Source of the DNA: Actinomycetales bacterium
GTDB lineage: Bacteria; Actinomycetota; Actinomycetes; Actinomycetales; Microbacteriaceae
NCBI GenBank assembly: GCA_017308515.1
Contig: JAFKEN010000005.1
Coordinates: 1 to 64,000, forward strand
DNA: 64,000 nucleotides
Reading direction: 5' to 3'
Position 1 is the stretch's first letter. Every line of letters begins with the position of its first letter. Position numbers and translations under genes: made by a program. Below, piece by piece: positions 8,195-16,517 of this stretch. Below the pieces are notes generated by a model. It was given only the letters and a program-made list of their open reading frames with translations, did no database searches and was not told where the DNA came from.

Positions 8195-10684
8195 TCACAG
8201 CCCGCCGAAGCCGCGCCGCGCGGGCGAGGCGATCGGCGAGGAGGTCTCGGCGGGGGCCTCGGTCGCGCCGGCCGGGGCGGCGCCCGCGGCGCCGAAGCCG
8301 CGCTTGGCCCCGGTCGCGGCCTGGCCCTGGTCGATCGACTCGGCCTTGTTGACGCGCACCGTCGACTGCTCGGCGGTGTGACGCGGCTTCATGTGCAGGT
8401 AGTACGTCGTCTTGACGCCGCGCTCCCAGGCCCCGTAGTAGATGTCCATCATGTCGCCGAGGTCGCGCGTCTCGAGGTACATGTTGCGGCTGATCGACTG
8501 GTCGATCCACTTCTGGGCGCGGGCCGCGACGTCGAGGAAGGCGTAGGGCGAGAGCTGGAAGCTCGTCTTGTAGACCGCCTTGATCGCGTCGGGGATCTCG
8601 GCGATCCCCTGGATGTCGCCCTGCGAGCGCAGGATCTGCTCCTTCGTCGCCTCCCACACGCCCGCGTCGCGCAGCGCCTGCACGAGGTTGCGGTTGACCT
8701 CGAGGAACTTGCCGTTGCTCGTGGCCCGGCTGAAGATCTGCGAGAACTGCGGGTCGAGACCGGGCGTGGTGCCGGCGACGAGCCCGATGGATGCCGTCGG
8801 CGCGATCGCCATGAGCGTCGCGTTGCGCATGCCGCCCTTCACCTTCGCGCGCAGCGCGTCCCAGTCGAGCCGGGTCGTGCGCGAGACCTTGATCGGCACG
8901 CCGCGGTCCTTCTCGGTGAGCTCGATCGAGTCGAAGGGCACGAGACCCTGCGACCAGCGCGAGCCCTCGAAGTTGTCGTAGCTGCCGCGCTCGCGGGCGA
9001 GGTCGGCCGACTCGTCGATCGCGGCGTAGGAGACGTGCTCCATGATCTCGTCCATGAGCTCGGCGGCCTCCTCGCTCTCGTAGGAGAGGCCGAGCTTCTC
9101 GACGACGTCGGTGAAGCCCATGACGCCCAGGCCGATCGCGCGGTTGGTGGTGTTGGCGTGATCCGCCTCGGGCACCGAGCTGACCGTGATGTCGATGAGG
9201 TTGTCGAGCTGGCGCACGGCGCTGCGGGCGCTCGCCTCGATGAGGTCCCAGTCAAAGCCGAGGCCGCCGTTCTCGTCGACCCGGAGGTGGGTCGAGAGGT
9301 TGATCGAGGCGAGGTTGCAGACCGCGATGTTCTCGAGGTCCTGCGGGAGGCAGATCTCGGTGCAGAGGTTGGAGAGGTGGATCGTGCCCGTGTTGTTGTT
9401 GAGGGCGCGGTTGTTGATCGTGTCCTTCCAGGTGAGCCACGGGTGGCTCGTGGTCTGCAGGGAGATGAGGATCGACTTGAACTGCTCGCGCGCGCCGATC
9501 TTCTTGAACATCGCGATGCGACCGGCCTCGGCCTCCGCGACGTAGTGCGCGTAGCGCTCGGAGAACTCCTGACCGTAGAGCTCGTTGAGGTCGCTCACCT
9601 CGAGCGGGTCGAAGAGGTACCAGTCGTCGTCGTTCTGCACGCGCTTCATGAACTCGTCGCTGATCCAGACCGCGGTGTTCGCGGTGCGGGTGCGGCGGTA
9701 GGGGTCGCCCGAGTTCTGGCGCAGGTCGAGGAACTCGGGGAAGTCGAGGTGCCAGTTCTCCATGTAGAAGCACAGCGCGCCGAACTTCTTGCCGCCGCGG
9801 CTGACCGCGCGCAGCACCGAGTCGACGGTGTGCATGAAGGGGATCGGGCCGGTGCTCGTCGTGTTGTTGCTGCGGATCGGCGAGCCCTGGGCGCGCAGCT
9901 TGGTGACCGAGAGGCCGATGCCGCCGGTGCCCTTCGTGAGCCACATGACGTCGCGCACGCTCTTGGCGATGTGCTCGATGTCGTCGTGCATCTCCATGAC
10001 GAAGCAGTTGGAGAGCTGCGGGTAGGCGGTTCCCGCGTTGACGAGCGTCGAGCCGGCGGCGAGGTACTCGAGCTTCGACATCTTCTCGTAGAAGCCGAGC
10101 GCGACCGAGGTGGGGTCGGCCTCGTTGAGCGAGAGGCCCATCGCGATGCGCATCCAGAAGTACTGCGGCACCTCGAGCGGCTCGCCGTTGCGGGCGCGGA
10201 TGCCGTAGCGGTTGTGCAGGGTCACGACGCCGATGTACTTGAGCAGCTCGTCGCGGCTCGGGTCGAGGGCGGCGGCGAGCCGGTCGAGGTCGAACAGCTG
10301 GGTGAAGCGGGAGTCGAACAGCCCCTCCGCGACGCCGCGCTCGACGCGCGCGCGGAAGTGCTCGGTGTGCAGGGCCGGCAGCTGCGCCGGGTCGTCGTAG
10401 TCGCCCAGCACGCGCTTGTAGATGGTCTTCAGCAGCAGGCGGGCGGCGACGGTGTCGAACTGCGGGTCGTCCTTGACGTTCTGCAGCGCGACCTGGATCA
10501 CCGCCTCGTCGAGCTGCTGGGTGGTGATGCCGTCGAACAGGGTGAGCTCGAGCTCGCTCGCGATCTGGGTGACCCAGGTGATGTTCTCGTCGAGGCCGCG
10601 GCTCGCGTGCTCGATCGCCAGGTTGATCTTGTTGGCGTCGTAGCTCTCGCGCTCGCCGTTGCGCTTCACGACCGTGATCGACAC
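8195..10684 (-). CDS. nrdA: Ribonucleotide reductase alpha subunit, apparently frameshifted at the C-terminus
   Basis: 829 residues of the catalytic large subunit that converts NDPs to dNDPs. An N-terminal ATP-cone (about 1-90, starting MSITVVKRNGERESYD) indicates allosteric control of overall activity. The core includes QLSNCFVMEM, NLCTEICLP and CNLASINLS, with the catalytic cysteines. The protein ends ...RRGFGGL without the CxxC tail expected for the family; that tail lies just downstream, one base out of frame. The 5' region carries two NrdR-like boxes and DnaA-box-like sites. nrdB follows on the same strand. Confidence 0.92.
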   Translation of the reverse strand: MSITVVKRNGERESYDANKINLAIEHASRGLDENITWVTQIASELELTLFDGITTQQLDEAVIQVALQNVKDDPQFDTVAARLLLKTIYKRVLGDYDDPAQLPALHTEHFRARVERGVAEGLFDSRFTQLFDLDRLAAALDPSRDELLKYIGVVTLHNRYGIRARNGEPLEVPQYFWMRIAMGLSLNEADPTSVALGFYEKMSKLEYLAAGSTLVNAGTAYPQLSNCFVMEMHDDIEHIAKSVRDVMWLTKGTGGIGLSVTKLRAQGSPIRSNNTTSTGPIPFMHTVDSVLRAVSRGGKKFGALCFYMENWHLDFPEFLDLRQNSGDPYRRTRTANTAVWISDEFMKRVQNDDDWYLFDPLEVSDLNELYGQEFSERYAHYVAEAEAGRIAMFKKIGAREQFKSILISLQTTSHPWLTWKDTINNRALNNNTGTIHLSNLCTEICLPQDLENIAVCNLASINLSTHLRVDENGGLGFDWDLIEASARSAVRQLDNLIDITVSSVPEADHANTTNRAIGLGVMGFTDVVEKLGLSYESEEAAELMDEIMEHVSYAAIDESADLARERGSYDNFEGSRWSQGLVPFDSIELTEKDRGVPIKVSRTTRLDWDALRAKVKGGMRNATLMAIAPTASIGLVAGTTPGLDPQFSQIFSRATSNGKFLEVNRNLVQALRDAGVWEATKEQILRSQGDIQGIAEIPDAIKAVYKTSFQLSPYAFLDVAARAQKWIDQSISRNMYLETRDLGDMMDIYYGAWERGVKTTYYLHMKPRHTAEQSTVRVNKAESIDQGQAATGAKRGFGAAGAAPAGATEAPAETSSPIASPARRGFGGL

Positions 10685-10860
10685 TGGATCGCCTTCCTCA
10701 CCGTGCCGTCGCCGGCACCTCTCGGGGCCTGTCGGCCCGCTGTTCGTCCGCTCCGCGACGCCTCATCGGCGCCGCCGGCCGCCTCCGCCGGGGTCGGTCG
10801 AACGGGCCGCCCGGAGGGCCCGGGAGCCCCGTCGGCCCACTCCCCGGCTCGACGGTCCGA

Positions 10861-10909
10861 TCACTATATAGCGGGCCTCCGTCACGGATCGAACCCCATA
10901 TCTTGTGGG
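10861..10909 (-). promoter_or_regulatory. Tandem NrdR-like boxes
   Basis: Two 16-bp AT-rich near-palindromes, TCACTATATAGCGGGC (10861-10876) and CCCCATATCTTGTGGG (10894-10909), start 33 bp apart, about three helical turns. Pairs of boxes of this form and spacing upstream of RNR genes are the known binding sites of the repressor NrdR. The assignment rests on resemblance and position. nrdR itself is not in this window. Confidence 0.7.
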
Positions 10910-10913
10910 CGTG

Positions 10914-10962
10914 TCGTCCACAGAATGTGCATAAGTCCGCGGAGTTGTCCACCGTTTCCACA
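10914..10962. promoter_or_regulatory. Cluster of DnaA-box-like sequences
   Basis: TCGTCCACA (10914-10922), TTGTCCACC (10945-10953) and GTTTCCACA (10954-10962) are one or two mismatches from the DnaA box TTATCCACA, and all lie on the same strand. DnaA is known to regulate nrdAB in E. coli, so DnaA control of this operon is plausible but not shown. The cluster is too small to suggest an origin. Confidence 0.4.
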
Positions 10963-11027
10963 GGCCCGAGGCGCCCTCGAGCGCCGAGAAGGGGGCGATC
11001 GGGGCTGGTGCCGGAGGCGGCGGTGCG

Positions 11028-11888
11028 CTAGGCGTCGGCGCGCGCGGCGCTCGCGCGGCGACGCTCGGCGAGGAGGCGCTGCAGCGCGAGGGTCATCTCG
11101 GCGGGATCGGCCACCCGATAGGCCGCGCGGCTCTCCCCCGTGCCCACCTTGATCGCCATGTCGCCCGCCCCGAGGGCCGCGAAACCGTCCTCGTCGGTGC
11201 GGTCGTCGCCCGCGTAGAGCACCGCGTCGGCGCCCGTCGCCTCCCGCAGGCGCACGAGCGCGTCGCCCTTGGTCGCGTCGCGCACCGAGAACTCGAGCAC
11301 GTCCTTGCCGGGCCGCACCGTAAGGTCGCCGATCTCGGCGTCGGCGCGGGTCCGCGCCGTCTCCTGCGCGCGGCGCGCGGTCTCGGCATCGAGGCGGCGG
11401 GTGTGCAGCGCGAAGCCCGCGGGCTTCACCTCGACCCAGGATCCCGGCGTCGCCTCCGCGACCTCGTGCAGCAGCGCGGCGAGCGCGTCGCGCGCCGCGG
11501 TCTCGCGCTCGTCGAGGCCCACCGCATCCTCGTCGTCGGGGCTCAGCCGCAGCTCCACCCCGTGCGAGCCCGCAAGCAGAAGCTCGGGGGTCGGCTCGGC
11601 GACCACGAGCAGGCTGTCGAGCGCGCGCCCGCTCACGAAGGCCACCCGCGTGTCGGCCAGCGCGGCGAGCGCGAGCGCCGCCTCGCGCGCCGCGGGCAGC
11701 GCGCGCGCCCGCTCGGGCTCGTCGATGTGCGGGGCGAGAGTCCCGTCGAAGTCGAGGGCGACGAGGAGCGTGGGCGCGCCGGCGAGCCGCGCCAGGGCGG
11801 CGGCCAGGCGGGCGTCGAGCGCGCCGTCCGGGGCGCCGTCGTCGTCGGGCACGCCGCCGGGGGCGAGCACGTGATCCGCGGCGGTCAC
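11028..11888 (-). CDS. otsB: Trehalose-6-phosphate phosphatase
   Basis: 286-residue HAD-family phosphatase that removes phosphate from trehalose 6-phosphate. The nucleophile motif LVALDFDGTLAPH is near residue 35, the FVSGR motif follows, and the third motif appears in LYAGDDRTDEDGFAAL. The GTG start at 11888 overlaps the otsA stop (GTGA), which shows translational coupling and decides the start; the much longer open frame upstream only shadows otsA. Makes trehalose together with OtsA. Confidence 0.9.
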   Translation of the reverse strand: MTAADHVLAPGGVPDDDGAPDGALDARLAAALARLAGAPTLLVALDFDGTLAPHIDEPERARALPAAREAALALAALADTRVAFVSGRALDSLLVVAEPTPELLLAGSHGVELRLSPDDEDAVGLDERETAARDALAALLHEVAEATPGSWVEVKPAGFALHTRRLDAETARRAQETARTRADAEIGDLTVRPGKDVLEFSVRDATKGDALVRLREATGADAVLYAGDDRTDEDGFAALGAGDMAIKVGTGESRAAYRVADPAEMTLALQRLLAERRRASAARADA

Positions 11889-13303
11889 GAGCGCCCGACG
11901 CCGGCGAGCTCGGCCAGGAACAGCTGCGACCAGTGGGCGACGTCGTTCTCGCGCACCCGGCGGCGCAGGGCGCGCATGCGCCGGCGGCGCTCGGCCCGCG
12001 GCATCTCGATCGCCGCCATGACGGTGTCCTTGAGACCCTCGATGTCGTGCGGGTTGACGAGCAGCGCCTGCTTGAGCTCGTCGGCGGCCCCGGCGAACTC
12101 CGAGAGCACGAGCACGCCGTCCTCGTCGCTGCGGGCCGCGACGTACTCCTTGGCGACGAGGTTCATGCCGTCGCGGAGCGCCGTGACGAGCATGACGTCG
12201 GCCGCGAGGTAGAGCGCCGCCATCTCCTCGCGCGGGTACCCGTGATGCAGGTAGGTGATCGCGGGATGCGTGATGGTCGCGTAGTCGCCGTTGATGCGCC
12301 CGACCGTCAACTCGATCTCGTCGCGCAGCTGCATGTAGGCGGCGACCCGCTCGCGGCTGGGGCTCGCGACCTGCACGAGGGAGACGTCCTCGACCGCGAC
12401 CCGGCGCTCGGCCAGCAGCTCGCCGAAGGCCTTGAGCCGGTGGCGGATGCCCTTGGTGTAGTCGAGCCGGTCGACGCCGAGCAGGATCGTCGCCGGGTCG
12501 CCGAGGTCGTGGCGGATCTGCGCGGCGCGCTCGCGCACCTCGGGCCGCGCGGCGAGCGCCTCGAAGCTCGCGGAGTCGATCGAGATCGGGAACGCCTTCG
12601 CGATGACATGCCGGGCCGGCTGCTCGCCGATCGCCGGCACCTCGATCGAGGTCGAGTGGGTCTTGTAGCCGAGCACCCGGCGCACCGCGCGCTGGAAGTT
12701 GCCGGCGTCCGCGACGCGCTGGAAGCCGACGACGTCGGCGCCGAGCAGTCCCTCGACGATCTGCTGGCGCCAGGGCAACTGCGAGTAGATGCCGTAGTTG
12801 GGGAAGGGGATGTGGTTGAAGAAGCCGATCACGAGATCCGGCCGCAGCTCGCGCAGCATGCGCGGCACCAGTTGCAGCTGGTAGTCCTGCACCCACACCG
12901 TCGCGCCCTGCCCGCTGACCCGCGCGGCCGCCTCGGCGAAGCGCCGGTTGACGGCGACGTAGCGCTCCCACCACTCCCGGTGGTAGCTCGGCTGCGCGAT
13001 GACGTCGTGGTACAGCGGCCAGAGGGTGTCGTTGCTGAAGCCCTCGTAGTAGCGCTCGATGTCGAGGGCCGACAGGGGCACCGGCACGATGCGGATGCCG
13101 TCGTGCTCGAAGGGCTCGAGCTCCAGGTCGGGGGCGCCGGCCCACCCCACCCAGGCGCCGTCCGCCTGGCGCATGACCGGTTCGAGCGCCGTCACCAGAC
13201 CGCCGGGCGACTGCGTCCACGCGACTTCGCCGTTCGCGTCGACGATCCGGTCGACGGGGAGGCGGTTGGAGACGACGACGAACTCGTAGCTCGCGTCGAC
13301 CAT
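11885..13303 (-). CDS. otsA: Trehalose-6-phosphate synthase
   Basis: 472-residue glycosyltransferase family 20 enzyme joining a nucleotide-activated glucose to glucose 6-phosphate. Visible motifs are VVSNRLPVD at the N-terminus, SPGGLVTAL, WVQDYQLQLVPRMLR, FFNHIPFPNY and GVDRLDYTKGI. Start chosen at 13303 because VDASYEFVVVSNRLP begins the conserved fold there and a TACCGT box (13311-13316) lies 7 nt upstream, giving a leaderless transcript. First gene of the otsA-otsB pair. Confidence 0.92.
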   Translation of the reverse strand: MVDASYEFVVVSNRLPVDRIVDANGEVAWTQSPGGLVTALEPVMRQADGAWVGWAGAPDLELEPFEHDGIRIVPVPLSALDIERYYEGFSNDTLWPLYHDVIAQPSYHREWWERYVAVNRRFAEAAARVSGQGATVWVQDYQLQLVPRMLRELRPDLVIGFFNHIPFPNYGIYSQLPWRQQIVEGLLGADVVGFQRVADAGNFQRAVRRVLGYKTHSTSIEVPAIGEQPARHVIAKAFPISIDSASFEALAARPEVRERAAQIRHDLGDPATILLGVDRLDYTKGIRHRLKAFGELLAERRVAVEDVSLVQVASPSRERVAAYMQLRDEIELTVGRINGDYATITHPAITYLHHGYPREEMAALYLAADVMLVTALRDGMNLVAKEYVAARSDEDGVLVLSEFAGAADELKQALLVNPHDIEGLKDTVMAAIEMPRAERRRRMRALRRRVRENDVAHWSQLFLAELAGVGRS

Positions 13304-13425
13304 GCCTCTCACGGTATCAGCCGGCTTCGGCACCCCCTCCGGCGCTCAGCACGGGCTCAGGCCGCCGGGGCGGGCGCGGGTCGCGGACGCGGGCGCGGGT
13401 GGCGGCAGGCTCGGGCCCCGGCGCG

Positions 13426-14211
13426 TCAGATCAGCGCGAGCGTCGCGCGCGCGGCCGCGAGCAGCGGGGCGGCGTACCCGGCGCCGTGCGAGGCGGCGTG
13501 CACGGCGAGCGGATGCAGCTGGTGCACCGGCACCCGGTCGCGCCACCCGGCGCGCAGCGGCCGCTCGCTCTCGTACCCCTCGAGGAGCTCGCCCAGGTAC
13601 GGCAGGCCGAACAGCTCGAGCATCGCGAGGTCGGTCTCGCGGTGGCCGCCGTGCGCGGCCGGATCGATGAGCACGGCGCCCTCCGGGGTCCAGGCGACGT
13701 TGCCGCTCCAGAGGTCGCCGTGCAGGCGGGCGGGCGGTTCGTCGTCGTCGACGGTGCCGTCGGCGATCCGGGCGCAGGCCTCGGCGACGACGGCCGCCGC
13801 GCGGGCGTCGAGGTGACCGCGCTCGCGGGCACGCTCGGCGAAGGGTCGCACGCGCTGCTCGGCGTAGAACCGGCCCCAGCGGGGCTCCGGGTCGCAGGAC
13901 TGCCGCTGGCGGCCGATGAAGGTCGGGCCGCTCCAGCCCTCCGGCGGGGCGCCGAAGCCCGCCGCGCCGGCCGCGTGCGTGCGGGCGAGGGCGGTGCCGA
14001 GCTCGCGGGCCGCGCGCGCCGAGGGCGAGGCCGAGCGCAGTCGCTCGAGGCGGATCCACCCGGGACCCGCTTCCCGCACGTCGACGACGCGCGCCGCGCG
14101 CGGGTCCGCCTCGCGGGCCGCCGCCAGCCAGCGCAGGCCCGCCGCCTCCGCCTCGAAGAAGCCCTCCGGGGCGTCGGGGCGCGACTTCTCGAAGTCGTCG
14201 GGCGCACGCAT
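13426..14211 (-). CDS. Fructosamine kinase family protein
   Basis: 261-residue aminoglycoside-phosphotransferase-fold kinase. The catalytic loop is ARLHGDLWSGNVAW, followed by the metal-binding Asp of VLIDPAAHGGHRETDLAML, a signature specific for the fructosamine/ribulosamine kinase family that phosphorylates glycated amines to allow deglycation. The ATG at 14211 follows a good GAGGAGG ribosome site; extending upstream would run into unrelated sequence. It is divergent from the TIM-barrel gene at 14359. Confidence 0.85.
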   Translation of the reverse strand: MRAPDDFEKSRPDAPEGFFEAEAAGLRWLAAAREADPRAARVVDVREAGPGWIRLERLRSASPSARAARELGTALARTHAAGAAGFGAPPEGWSGPTFIGRQRQSCDPEPRWGRFYAEQRVRPFAERARERGHLDARAAAVVAEACARIADGTVDDDEPPARLHGDLWSGNVAWTPEGAVLIDPAAHGGHRETDLAMLELFGLPYLGELLEGYESERPLRAGWRDRVPVHQLHPLAVHAASHGAGYAAPLLAAARATLALI

Positions 14212-14325
14212 CTCGATCGCGACCTCCTCGCCCGTGCGGCGCCCCGATCGGGCGGGCGCACCCCTCGTCGGCGGTGTCGGCGCCGAACCCCCACGGGGCC
14301 CGGCGCTTCCCGAGCCTGACACATT

Positions 14326-14349
14326 CCGGACACATCGTCCGGCTACGGT
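14326..14349 (+). promoter_or_regulatory. Inverted repeat and -10 box before the isomerase gene
   Basis: CCGGAC (14326-14331) and GTCCGG (14337-14342) form a 6+5+6 inverted repeat directly upstream of TACGGT (14344-14349), which lies 9 nt before the ATG. A dimeric regulator could bind here; none is identified. Confidence 0.4.
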
Positions 14350-14358
14350 GAGGGTCTG

Positions 14359-15240
14359 ATGATCTCGATCGCGATGAGCACGTCGTGCGTATACCCGCTC
14401 GGCGTGGAGGCCGGATTCCGCATCGCCCGCGAAGCCGGTTACGACGGGGTCGAGGTCATGGTCACGAACGACCCGATCACGCAGAGCTCGACCGCGCTGC
14501 TCGAGCTGAGCTCGAAGTACGCGATGCCGATCCTCGCGATCCATGCGCCGGTGCTGCTGCTCACCGCCTTCGTGTGGGGGCGCGATCCGAAGGTGAAGCT
14601 CGAGCGCTCGGCCGAGCTGGCGGCCGCGGTCGGTGCCGAGACGGTCGTCGTGCATCCGCCGTTCCGCTGGCAGGACCGCTACGCCGTCGAGTTCGAACGC
14701 ATCGTGGGCGAGACGGCGCGGGCCTCGGGTGTGCGCATCGCGGTGGAGAACATGTTCCCCTGGAAGGTCGGCGGCCGGAACCTCAAGGCCTACGCCCCGA
14801 GCTCCGACCCGCGCGAGCTCGACGTCGCCGACATGACCCTCGACTTCTCGCACGCCTCGCTCTCGGGGCGCGACTCGCTCGAGATGGCGATGGGCATGGG
14901 GTCGCGGCTGCGGCACATCCACCTCTGCGACGGCACCCGCTCGGTCGACGAGGGGATGATCTTCGACGAGCACCTGCAGCCGGGCCTGGGCACGCAACCG
15001 GTCGCCGAGACGCTCACCTGGCTCGCCGAGCGGCACTGGTCGGGCGTGGTCGCGGCGGAGGTCGTGACCCGCAAGGTGCGCGACGAGGGCGAGCGGCTGC
15101 GGATCCTCACCGAGACCGCCGCGTTCGCCAAGCGCTACGTGGGTCAGGAGCACGCGAGCCGCGAGGCGCTCGAGGGCGTGCGCGAACCGCGGCGGCGGTC
15201 CCAGAAGCGCGCCGCGCGCAACGCGGCCCGGCGAGGCTGA
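14359..15240 (+). CDS. Sugar phosphate isomerase/epimerase (xylose isomerase-like TIM barrel)
   Basis: 293 residues with the AP-endonuclease-2/xylose-isomerase fold. Strands and metal-site segments are visible in GYDGVEVMV, ILAIHAPV, VVVHPPFRW, IAVENMF, TLDFSHASL and HIHLCDGT; the His, Glu and Asp residues would hold a divalent metal. Substrate unknown. The tail is rich in Arg/Ala (RRRSQKRAARNAARRG) and probably disordered or nucleic-acid-contacting. It is followed by two small membrane-protein genes on the same strand. Confidence 0.8.
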   Translation: MISIAMSTSCVYPLGVEAGFRIAREAGYDGVEVMVTNDPITQSSTALLELSSKYAMPILAIHAPVLLLTAFVWGRDPKVKLERSAELAAAVGAETVVVHPPFRWQDRYAVEFERIVGETARASGVRIAVENMFPWKVGGRNLKAYAPSSDPRELDVADMTLDFSHASLSGRDSLEMAMGMGSRLRHIHLCDGTRSVDEGMIFDEHLQPGLGTQPVAETLTWLAERHWSGVVAAEVVTRKVRDEGERLRILTETAAFAKRYVGQEHASREALEGVREPRRRSQKRAARNAARRG

Positions 15241-15309
15241 GCGCGACCTCCGCGTCGGCTGCGCGCGGGCGCGCGCGCCAGTAGCGTGGGGGCAGACCCG
15301 GGAGGTGCG

Positions 15310-15501
15310 ATGCGCAAGTTCCTGTTCAACACGAGCGTGCTGAGCGCGGTGTTCGGCGTGATCGGCATCGCGCGGACGACCGCGAGCGGCCCGCGCGACT
15401 GGCGGCTGGTCCTCATGTGGATCGGCTGGGCGACGAACGTCGCGATCGCGGTCGGCACGGTGATCGAGGATTCCCGCGCCGACGAGCTCGAGGAGTACTG
15501 A
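15310..15501 (+). CDS. Small membrane protein
   Basis: 63 residues; ATG at 15310 with GGAGGT 4 nt upstream. Two hydrophobic stretches (VLSAVFGVIGIA and LVLMWIGWATNVAIAVGTVI) suggest two membrane helices, ending in an acidic tail (DELEEY). Its stop overlaps the start of the next gene by one base, so the two are translationally coupled. No family recognised. Confidence 0.6.
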   Translation: MRKFLFNTSVLSAVFGVIGIARTTASGPRDWRLVLMWIGWATNVAIAVGTVIEDSRADELEEY

Positions 15502-15725
15502 TGGTCGGCCCGTTCGGCGGAGGCTGGTTCCACGGCCTGTTCCAGGCGCTCATGCTGCTCGCGGCCGGGTTCGCGTGGTTCCTCGTGGTCGTCGTCGCGA
15601 TCGGCGTCACCGTGCTGCTCGTGCGGTTCCTCTGGATCGGCACGAAGGCCGCGAAGCGCTATCTCGAGTTGCATCCCGCGACCGCGGCGGATGCCGACGA
15701 GCCCGAGGAGCCGGCCGGCCTCTGA
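15501..15725 (+). CDS. Small membrane protein
   Basis: 74 residues, starting in the TGATG overlap with the preceding gene. One long hydrophobic segment (about 14-46, rich in Leu/Val/Ala) is followed by KAAKRYLELHP and an acidic tail. The pair with the upstream 63-residue protein suggests a small membrane complex; function unknown. It converges on the GntR gene. Confidence 0.55.
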   Translation: MVGPFGGGWFHGLFQALMLLAAGFAWFLVVVVAIGVTVLLVRFLWIGTKAAKRYLELHPATAADADEPEEPAGL

Positions 15726-15764
15726 CGCGTGCGGCCGGAGCCCTGCGCGCCGCGATCGCCGGCG

Positions 15765-16517
15765 TCAGTCGCGCGAGGCGAGGAACCCGCGCAGCAGCGC
15801 GGCGGATCCGTCGAGGTGCTCCTGCATCGCCGTCGCGGCACCCTCCTCGTCGCCCGCGAGCACGGCGAGCACGATGCGCTCGTGCTGGGCGTTGGAGTGC
15901 TCGAGATTGCGCCGCAGGAGCGGGAAGGTGTCGAGCAGTTCGTTGCACCGCAGCCGGTTCTCGGCCACGAGGGTCACGAGCGAGGGCACCCCGGCCGAGG
16001 CGGCGAGACTCAGGTGCAGCCGGGAGTCGAGCCGTCGGTAGTCGCTGACGTCGGCCGCCGCGGTCTCCTGCAGCCGCGCCCACAGCTCCGCCCGCTCCTC
16101 CTGCCCGAGGGCGCGGCGCGCGGCGGCGCGCACGGCGCCGAGCTCGAGCACCTCGCGCAGACCGAGCACGTCGGCGAGTTCCTCGGCGCGCGGGCGCGGG
16201 GTGCTCGCGTCGGGCTCGGGCAGCGGGTCGGCGACGAAGGTGCCGCCGTAACGGCCGCGCCGCGCGATCAGGTAGCCCGCATCCGCGAGCTCGCGGATCG
16301 CGTCGCGCACGGTGTCGCGCGAGACGGAGAAGCGCGTCGCGAGCTCGCGTTCCGGCGGCAGGGCCTCGCCGGGGCGCACGACACCCAGCCGGATCGTCTG
16401 CATGAGCCGCGAGACCGCGTCCTCGAGGGCGTTGCCGGCGCGCAGCGGCCGGTAGACGGCCTCGGCGACGAGTCGGATCGGCGCGACCGGCTCCTCGTCG
16501 TCGCGGGGAATGCTCAT
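15765..16517 (-). CDS. GntR/FadR family transcriptional regulator (FCD domain)
   Basis: 250 residues. The winged helix-turn-helix at about 35-100 contains LPPERELATRFSVSRDTVRDAIREL and a GGTFV wing, followed by an all-helical FCD ligand domain with the Asp and His residues that usually hold a metal. The ATG at 16517 overlaps the SDR stop (ATGA). As the last gene of the five-gene amine operon, it probably regulates the operon and the divergent permease in response to a pathway intermediate. The inverted repeat at 20839-20866 is a candidate operator. Confidence 0.85.
   Translation of the reverse strand: MSIPRDDEEPVAPIRLVAEAVYRPLRAGNALEDAVSRLMQTIRLGVVRPGEALPPERELATRFSVSRDTVRDAIRELADAGYLIARRGRYGGTFVADPLPEPDASTPRPRAEELADVLGLREVLELGAVRAAARRALGQEERAELWARLQETAAADVSDYRRLDSRLHLSLAASAGVPSLVTLVAENRLRCNELLDTFPLLRRNLEHSNAQHERIVLAVLAGDEEGAATAMQEHLDGSAALLRGFLASRD

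Larger units (their letters stand above)
10685..11027. other. Intergenic region upstream of nrdA
   Basis: 343 nt between the nrdA start and the otsB stop with no credible gene. The AT-rich island at 10861-10962 is unusual for this genome and holds paired NrdR-like boxes followed by DnaA-box-like sites. The rest is GC-rich with no clear terminator. Confidence 0.6.

Noticed and set aside
8195-8210. Programmed +1 frameshift proven in nrdA
   Set aside because: CTG-TGA resembles the prfB site, but no convincing stimulatory ribosome site at the right distance was found, and a one-base sequencing error is equally likely. Kept only as one option.
10914-10962. DnaA-box-like cluster as a chromosomal origin
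   Set aside because: Only three imperfect boxes, and dnaA/dnaN are absent; better explained as nrd regulation.
8021-11152. A 1043-residue plus-strand frame over nrdA
   Set aside because: It is antisense to the clear NrdA protein and shows no family motif.
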